Part shown: positions 1 through 3,926 of the stretch, piece by piece
Position numbering within the stretch: position 1 is the stretch's first letter
Layout: each line of letters opens with the position of its first letter
Origin: CAYLZW01 sp964388085
GTDB taxonomy: Bacteria > Myxococcota > UBA727 > CAYLZW01
Reading direction: 5' to 3'
Length of the DNA: 5,856 nucleotides
Assembly: GCA_964388085.1 (NCBI GenBank)
Contig: CAYLZW010000346.1
Coordinates: 1 to 5,856, forward strand
Made by a program: the position numbers and the translations under genes
The notes under the pieces: generated by a model
What the model saw: the letters and a program-made list of their open reading frames with translations, nothing else
The model's database searches: none
What the model was told of the DNA's origin: nothing

Positions 1-852
1 GGCATCGACGATCTCGCGGAGGAGCGCGAGGCGTTCAACTTCGACGACGACGACTTCGATCTGTTTCGCGCCGCCTGCTTGTTGAGCCGCGTCGACGGAC
101 GGGAGCCCGACCTCGAGGCGACCTCGGCGGAGGTCGACCGCCTCGCCATCCTCGTGGAGGAGCGCGCCCACGACGAGCCCACCTGGCCGGGGCCGTTGAC
201 GGCCCTGACGCACGCGCTGTTCGCCGAGGCCGGCTTTCGCGGCGACGCCGAGACCTATGACGATCCGGACAACAGCTTCTTGGACGTCGTCGTGGAGCGG
301 CGCCAGGGCCTGCCCATCTCGCTGAGCTTGCTCACCTGCGAGGTCGCCCGGCGGGCCGGCATCGAGACCTACGGCATCGCCTTCCCCGGGCACTTCCTCG
401 TCGGCGTGCAGGACGCGCCCTCGGGCGGCATCGCTGAGCTCGTCGTCATCGATCCCTTCCACAAGGGGGCGGTGCTGACCCCCGACACCCTCGAGCGGCA
501 GCTCGCGCGCCTCGCCGGCCGCCCGGTCGAGCTGCTGCCCGAGCACCTGATGCCCGCGACCCCCCGCTCGATCCTGCTGCGCATGCTCGTGAACCTGCGC
601 GGTAGCTACGCCAGGCGCAACGACGCCGTCGGCATGTACCGGGTGCTCTCGCGCGTGCTCGTGTTGGCGCCGAAGAACGCCGAGGCCCTCGCCGAGCGCG
701 CGCTGGTGCGGCGTGATCTGCTCGACCTCGACGGCGCCCGCGAGGACGCAGAGGCTGCCCTGAAGGCGGCGCCCGATCGCGAAGATGCCGCCGCGGTGCG
801 CGCGCGCCGCGTGCTGCGGCGCCTCGAGGCCGACCGCCGCTGGGCGCACTGA
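1..852 (+). CDS. SirB1-family protein (transglutaminase-like domain plus TPR), 5' end cut off
   Basis: The reading frame is open from the first base to TGA at 850-852, giving 283 visible residues, so the true start lies left of the window. A TTG at 79 is the first candidate start inside the window, but family-like sequence (FDLFRAACLLSR, residues 19-30) precedes or spans it, so it is unlikely to be used. Family signature: NSFLDVVVERRQGLPISLS (residues 91-109), then EVARRAGI and GIAFPGHFLVGV (125-136), then VVIDPF (148-153). This matches the SirB1/Transglut_core2 pattern. Residues about 190-283 form helical TPR-like repeats (N-L-R-G-S-Y-A-R-R opening), also typical of this family. Family members are mostly uncharacterised; in enterobacteria sirB1 lies near prmC and hemA, a context not visible here. 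His131 and Asp151 sit where transglutaminase-fold His and Asp would be expected, but no Cys is seen at the nucleophile position, so enzyme activity is doubtful. No signal peptide can be judged. Family call is firm; function is unknown. Confidence 0.88.
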   Translation, partial: GIDDLAEEREAFNFDDDDFDLFRAACLLSRVDGREPDLEATSAEVDRLAILVEERAHDEPTWPGPLTALTHALFAEAGFRGDAETYDDPDNSFLDVVVERRQGLPISLSLLTCEVARRAGIETYGIAFPGHFLVGVQDAPSGGIAELVVIDPFHKGAVLTPDTLERQLARLAGRPVELLPEHLMPATPRSILLRMLVNLRGSYARRNDAVGMYRVLSRVLVLAPKNAEALAERALVRRDLLDLDGAREDAEAALKAAPDREDAAAVRARRVLRRLEADRRWAH

Positions 853-944
853 GCCGGGCCGTCCGGGGCAGGTGCCCGATCGCCGCGATTGCGGTGTCCC
901 GGGAACTGCAGCGCGCGGCCGGCCGGTGCTAGCGTTCCTCGCGG
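853..944. other. Intergenic gap between SirB1-family gene and zinc-ribbon/TPR gene
   Basis: This 92-bp gap holds two small hairpin-capable stretches: GGGC/GCCC at 866-877, and a 6-bp stem CGCCGC/GCGGTG at 881-896 with one G-T wobble. Neither is followed by a T-tract. It also carries the candidate -10 element listed separately at 927-935. Nothing else is recognisable. Confidence 0.5.
927..935 (+). promoter_or_regulatory. Candidate extended -10 promoter element (TGCTAGCGT)
   Basis: The bases TGC TAGCGT fit an extended -10 (TGn followed by TAnnnT). No good -35 hexamer is found 16-18 bp upstream; the best placed bases (907-912, TGCAGC) are poor. If used, transcription would begin near 941-945, at or a few bases before the ATG at 945, giving a leaderless or nearly leaderless message. 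This agrees with the absence of a Shine-Dalgarno sequence before that ATG. Inferred from motif and spacing only. Confidence 0.35.
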
Positions 945-2852
945 ATGGCGATCTTCACGCGTTTCGAGTGCCCACGCTGCCAGCACGTCTTCGTCACCGA
1001 GGGCGACGCGGACGCGTTCGCCGACTGCCCGAAGTGTCAGTCCATGGCGCTCGCCATCGGCGAGGCCTCGAGCGCGACGGTGCAGGGCGTCCCGCGCGGG
1101 CCGACGCTCGGGACCGGCGAGGGGGCGCCCCTCGCGGGGACGGGTGGGTTCAGCGAGCGCACGAGCGACGCCGACAAGGGCGTGTTCTCGCAGCTGCTCG
1201 AGTCGACCGACTCCTTCGCGGCTCAGCCGGACCCGCGCGAGAACCTGCGCGTGCCGGCGACCCTCGACGACATGCCGCCCGCCGAGAGCCCGTCCGATCC
1301 GTTCGACGAGTCGACGGTGGCGGCCGAGGCGCCGAGCATCCTTCTGACCCGCATGATGTCGGACGAGAGCGGCCCCGTCCGGCGCCATGAGGCGCGCGAC
1401 GAGAGCGTCGACTACTCCGACGAGGAGGAGGTGCACCGCGCGCCCACGGAGGTGCTGCGGCCGCGCCGCTCGAGCGAGCCCACGGCCGTGCGCGCGGCGC
1501 CGGAGCAGCAGCGCACCGAGGACCTCGGCTCGCCGTTCTCGGACAACGAGCTCGACTCCGCCTTCGACCTGCCGGCCGACGACGAGGACGCTTGGGAGAA
1601 CGGTCCGCCGCCGGGCGTGCCGCAAGCGGCGTCGGCCGCCGTGCTCGACGAGGACGCGTGGGAGAACGGCCCGCCCGAGGGCGTCCCCGGCGGCGCCCCG
1701 CTGCCGCGGCCGCCGTCGACGGGAGAGATCCCGCGGCGGGTCTCGAACGCGGCCCTCGATCTGACGCGCGACGAGCCGTCGTCCGGCTTTGGCGAGCTCT
1801 CCCTCGAGCTGCACGAGGAGCAGGGAGACCGCGGGCCGGGTCCGGCGGCGCGCCGCGGGGTCTGGGACCCGAACTTCCACTCGGGCGAGATGAAGGCCGG
1901 CGCGGTGCTCTTGAGCGATCTCGAGTCGGGCTTTGGCGGCGTGCGCCTCGACGAGGCCGCCAGCGCCGGGGACCTCTCCGGCAGCGAGCTGAACGCCCTC
2001 GAGCAGGCCTTCTCGCAGATGGCCGGCGGCGCTCCGGCGTCGCGCGCCGAGGACGCCCTGCGCCAGGCGAGCGTGCAGGCGGCGAGCTCGCTGCTCGCCA
2101 TCCCGACGCACTCGCAGCTCCAGGGCACGGCCGTCCCCGTCCCGCCCGCCGAGGGGGAGCCGCCCGCGCTCACCCGCCGGCAGCGGCCGGCGCATCTGTC
2201 GCTGTCCGAGGAGGCGAAGGCGCTGGCGGGCATCCCCATCCAGCCGGCCGCGGGCTCGCACAACCTCGCGCTCGAGCTCACCCGCGGCGCGCCCAAGCAG
2301 GCCGCGAACGAGACGCCGCCGCCGCGCCCGCGCGCACCGGACGACGACGGCGGCGCCCGACCGGCCGAGGGGCGCCCCTCGGCACCCTCGCGCGAGCAGA
2401 GCGAGGTCACCGACGCCGTTCGTCCCGCGCGCGCGCGTCAGCCCGTCGCCGCGGAGCCGGGCACCTTCGCGGGCTTTACGCTGGCGCGCGTGGCGGCGCT
2501 CGCGCTCGTCGCCATCCTGCTCGGCCTCGGCGGCGGCATCGTCATCGCGCCCTCGCCCGCGCCGAAGCCCACCACGCCGCGCACGCGCGCCGAGCAGCAG
2601 TTCTCGCAAGGCAACCAGTTCTACGCCGAGGGGCGCTTCGACGACGCTCTCGGCAGCTATCGCGGCGCCATCGCGCTCGACCGCACGTTCGCGCCCGCGC
2701 ACCGGGCCAAGGCCGCCGCGCTCGCCAAGCAGCAGCGGGGCGAGGAGGCCGCCAGCGCCTACCGCGCCTACCTCGAGACCTCGCCCGGCGCGGTCGACGC
2801 GCAGCAGGTGCGTGAGGTGCTGCGCCGCTACGAGGGGGAGGCGACGCCATGA
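945..2852 (+). CDS. Zinc-ribbon, single-pass membrane protein with C-terminal TPR repeats
   Basis: The product is 635 residues and belongs to no family I can name. In order: a zinc ribbon, C9-P-R-C12 and C28-P-K-C31, spaced 15 residues apart, resembling the MJ0042-type ribbons common in Myxococcota; a long low-complexity Ala/Pro/Glu/Asp region (about 35-505), predicted disordered; a hydrophobic helix at about 511-534 (FTLARVAALALVAILLGLGG); then two TPR motifs at about 549-616 (FYAEGRFDDALGSYRGAIAL and HRAKAAALAKQQRGEEAASA). The four ribbon cysteines are the only cysteines in the protein. The start is fixed by an in-frame TAG at 930-932, with no other start codon before ATG 945. There is no Shine-Dalgarno sequence. 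The ribbon suggests a cytoplasmic N terminus, which would place the TPRs in the periplasm; this topology is inferred. The stop overlaps the next ATG by 4 bp, so the two genes are probably co-translated. A cytoplasmic ribbon and disordered arm joined through one helix to a periplasmic interaction domain recalls myxobacterial envelope proteins such as GltJ/AgmX, but this is a layout analogy, not an assignment. Confidence 0.85.
   Translation: MAIFTRFECPRCQHVFVTEGDADAFADCPKCQSMALAIGEASSATVQGVPRGPTLGTGEGAPLAGTGGFSERTSDADKGVFSQLLESTDSFAAQPDPRENLRVPATLDDMPPAESPSDPFDESTVAAEAPSILLTRMMSDESGPVRRHEARDESVDYSDEEEVHRAPTEVLRPRRSSEPTAVRAAPEQQRTEDLGSPFSDNELDSAFDLPADDEDAWENGPPPGVPQAASAAVLDEDAWENGPPEGVPGGAPLPRPPSTGEIPRRVSNAALDLTRDEPSSGFGELSLELHEEQGDRGPGPAARRGVWDPNFHSGEMKAGAVLLSDLESGFGGVRLDEAASAGDLSGSELNALEQAFSQMAGGAPASRAEDALRQASVQAASSLLAIPTHSQLQGTAVPVPPAEGEPPALTRRQRPAHLSLSEEAKALAGIPIQPAAGSHNLALELTRGAPKQAANETPPPRPRAPDDDGGARPAEGRPSAPSREQSEVTDAVRPARARQPVAAEPGTFAGFTLARVAALALVAILLGLGGGIVIAPSPAPKPTTPRTRAEQQFSQGNQFYAEGRFDDALGSYRGAIALDRTFAPAHRAKAAALAKQQRGEEAASAYRAYLETSPGAVDAQQVREVLRRYEGEATP
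1581..1688 (+). repeat. Duplicated 14-codon segment (DEDAWENGPPxGVP) inside the disordered region
   Basis: Two copies, 1581-1622 and 1647-1688, encode D-E-D-A-W-E-N-G-P-P-x-G-V-P at residues 213-226 and 235-248 of the zinc-ribbon protein, 22 residues apart. The peptides differ at one position (P versus E), while the DNA differs mainly at third positions (gct/gcg, ggt/ggc, ccg/ccc, gtg/gtc). The peptide appears to be kept while the DNA drifts, which suggests selection on the motif. These are the only two Trp residues visible in the disordered arm, so they may be binding motifs; that is inference. Confidence 0.8.
2837..2841 (+). promoter_or_regulatory. Shine-Dalgarno GGAGG for the downstream TPR gene
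   Basis: GGAGG lies 7 bases before the ATG at 2849, inside the last codons of the upstream gene, within a longer purine run (2832-2841). It is the strongest ribosome binding site in the window. With the ATGA stop/start overlap it supports translational coupling of the two genes. Confidence 0.75.
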
Positions 2853-3829
2853 CGCAGCAGCCCCCACCGGCCCCGCGCGAAGAGCGCGACGACCACCAGA
2901 GCGTGGCCTCCGCGATCCCGGGGGCCTGGGTGCAGCCGGCCGCGGCCTTCGCGGACGAGAGCAGCGTCGTCAGGCCGGATCGGCGGGACGCCGGCGGAGC
3001 GAGCGGCCGCGTCGTGCGCCTGCTCGTGTTGGCGGTGCTCTCGGCCGGGACCGCGGCCTTTGCCTGGGGCGTCACGGTGGCCCTGCAGAGCCTCGACGAC
3101 GAGGAGGCCGCCGCGCTGCCGAGCGTCGCGAGCGGCGCGTCCCCGGCGCGCGCGGCGACGGACCCGGCGGAGGCCGTCAGCGCACCTTCGCCTGCCTCCG
3201 ACGCGGCCCCGCTTACGGTCGTGGCGGCGGCCATCGCCGAGGAGGGCGCTGCCGAGCGCGCGCTCGAGGGCGAGCCGCCCGTCCCCGCGGCGGACCCGAG
3301 CTTTCCGGCGCTCCCTCCGCCGAGCGACGACGTCGGCGCCGCCCCTGGCGATGACATCCCGGCGCCCAAGCGCCTGCGGGCGGCGCGCGCCTCGTCCGAG
3401 CGCGACGACGAGGTCAAGCCGCGGATGGCGCGTTACGAGCGCGACCTGAAAAAGCGGCAGCGGCTCGCGCGCGCCCACAAGCGCCGGGCGTCCGCCCGCA
3501 GGCAGAGCGCGCCGGATGACCCTGCGCCGACGACGACAGCGGCGGCGAGCGCTGCGCCCGAGAGCGCCGCCAGAGCGCCCGTCACGGCAGCGAGCCTGAC
3601 GCGCGAAGCCGAGCGCCTGTTTGCCGCCGGCGAGCTGCGTGAGGCCCGTGCCCTGGCGGAGCGAGCGCTCGAGGAGAGCCGCGGCTACCCGCGCGCGCAC
3701 CGGGCGCTGGCCGTCATCTGCGCCAAGCAAGGCGACAGCGCCTGCGCGCGCAAGGGCTACGAGACGTACCTGAAGCTCGCGCCGGGCGCCCCGGACGCGC
3801 CCGACGTGCGCCGCATCCTCGGCATGTAG
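2849..3829 (+). CDS. Single-pass membrane protein with basic segment and C-terminal TPR hairpin
   Basis: The product is 326 residues and belongs to no family I can name. A short cytoplasmic-type N terminus with R42, R45, R46, R54 and R57 precedes one hydrophobic helix (about 57-79, RLLVLAVLSAGTAAFAWGVT), which is followed by acidic residues (DDEE, 83-86). By the positive-inside rule the N terminus is cytoplasmic and the rest periplasmic. Next come an Ala/Pro low-complexity stretch (about 87-180), a strongly basic segment (190-218, many Lys/Arg), a second Ala/Thr/Pro linker, and TPR-like helices at 250-320. The closing part (AHRALAVICAKQGDSACARK, then YLKLAPGAPDAPDVRRIL) aligns with the end of the upstream protein (AHRAKAAALAKQQ, YLETSPGAVDAQQVREVL), so the two C termini look paralogous. 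The only cysteines, C291 and C299, fall on the two helices of one TPR hairpin. ATG 2849 overlaps the upstream stop and has GGAGG 7 bases ahead, making this the second gene of an operon. The role is unknown; a periplasmic protein-interaction partner of the upstream product is the natural guess. Confidence 0.85.
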   Translation: MTQQPPPAPREERDDHQSVASAIPGAWVQPAAAFADESSVVRPDRRDAGGASGRVVRLLVLAVLSAGTAAFAWGVTVALQSLDDEEAAALPSVASGASPARAATDPAEAVSAPSPASDAAPLTVVAAAIAEEGAAERALEGEPPVPAADPSFPALPPPSDDVGAAPGDDIPAPKRLRAARASSERDDEVKPRMARYERDLKKRQRLARAHKRRASARRQSAPDDPAPTTTAAASAAPESAARAPVTAASLTREAERLFAAGELREARALAERALEESRGYPRAHRALAVICAKQGDSACARKGYETYLKLAPGAPDAPDVRRILGM

Positions 3830-3866
3830 GTCGGCACGACGACGTACCGCTGCACGGAAAGCGGCG

Positions 3867-3895
3867 TTGCTGGCCCTTCTGAGCCCAGGTACCCT
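3867..3895 (+). promoter_or_regulatory. Candidate sigma-70-type promoter for the lipoprotein gene
   Basis: TTGCTG (3867-3872) and TACCCT (3890-3895) are separated by exactly 17 bp. Each matches three of six consensus bases, including the most important TTG and TA...T positions. Transcription would start near 3902, leaving about 25 bases of leader that contain the ribosome binding site. Motif-based only. Confidence 0.4.
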
Positions 3896-3915
3896 CCGGG
3901 AAACTTCCGACACCC

Positions 3916-3920
3916 GAGGT
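3916..3920 (+). promoter_or_regulatory. Ribosome binding site GAGGT for the lipoprotein gene
   Basis: GAGGT lies 6 bases before the ATG at 3927. Together with the signal peptide that begins right after it, this ATG is well supported as the start of an open frame that runs to the window edge. Confidence 0.6.
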
Positions 3921-3926
3921 CCCGCG

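Larger units (their letters stand above)
3830..3926. other. Intergenic gap before the IPT/TIG lipoprotein gene
   Basis: This 97-bp gap contains a 5-bp hairpin (CCGCT/AGCGG, 3847-3864, 8-base loop) just after the stop, with no T-tract, and the candidate promoter and ribosome binding site listed separately. The hairpin is too weak to call as a terminator, but the gap separates the TPR operon from the lipoprotein gene. Confidence 0.5.

Noticed and set aside
79..81. TTG as the start of the SirB1-family gene
   Set aside because: The frame is open to base 1 and residues before the TTG look like the family's N-terminal helix, so the start is outside the window.
889..894. TTGCGG as the -35 partner of the candidate -10 at 930-935
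   Set aside because: The spacer would be 35 bp, far outside the usable range.
881..896. Hairpin as a rho-independent terminator of the SirB1-family gene
   Set aside because: Stem of only 6 bp with a G-T pair and no following T-tract; such stems are common by chance at this GC content.
945..2852. Assignment of the zinc-ribbon protein as GltJ/AgmX
   Set aside because: Only the ribbon-disorder-helix layout agrees; no GYF or TonB-like C-terminal region is visible and the C terminus is TPR.
606..2867. A 753-codon open frame on the minus strand opposite the first two genes
   Set aside because: Its translation is Arg/Gly/Ala-rich with no domain or repeat, and it lies opposite genes with clear domains. 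Long antisense frames are expected in such GC-rich DNA.
3847..3864. Hairpin as a terminator of the TPR operon
   Set aside because: Five-bp stem, 8-base loop, no T-tract.
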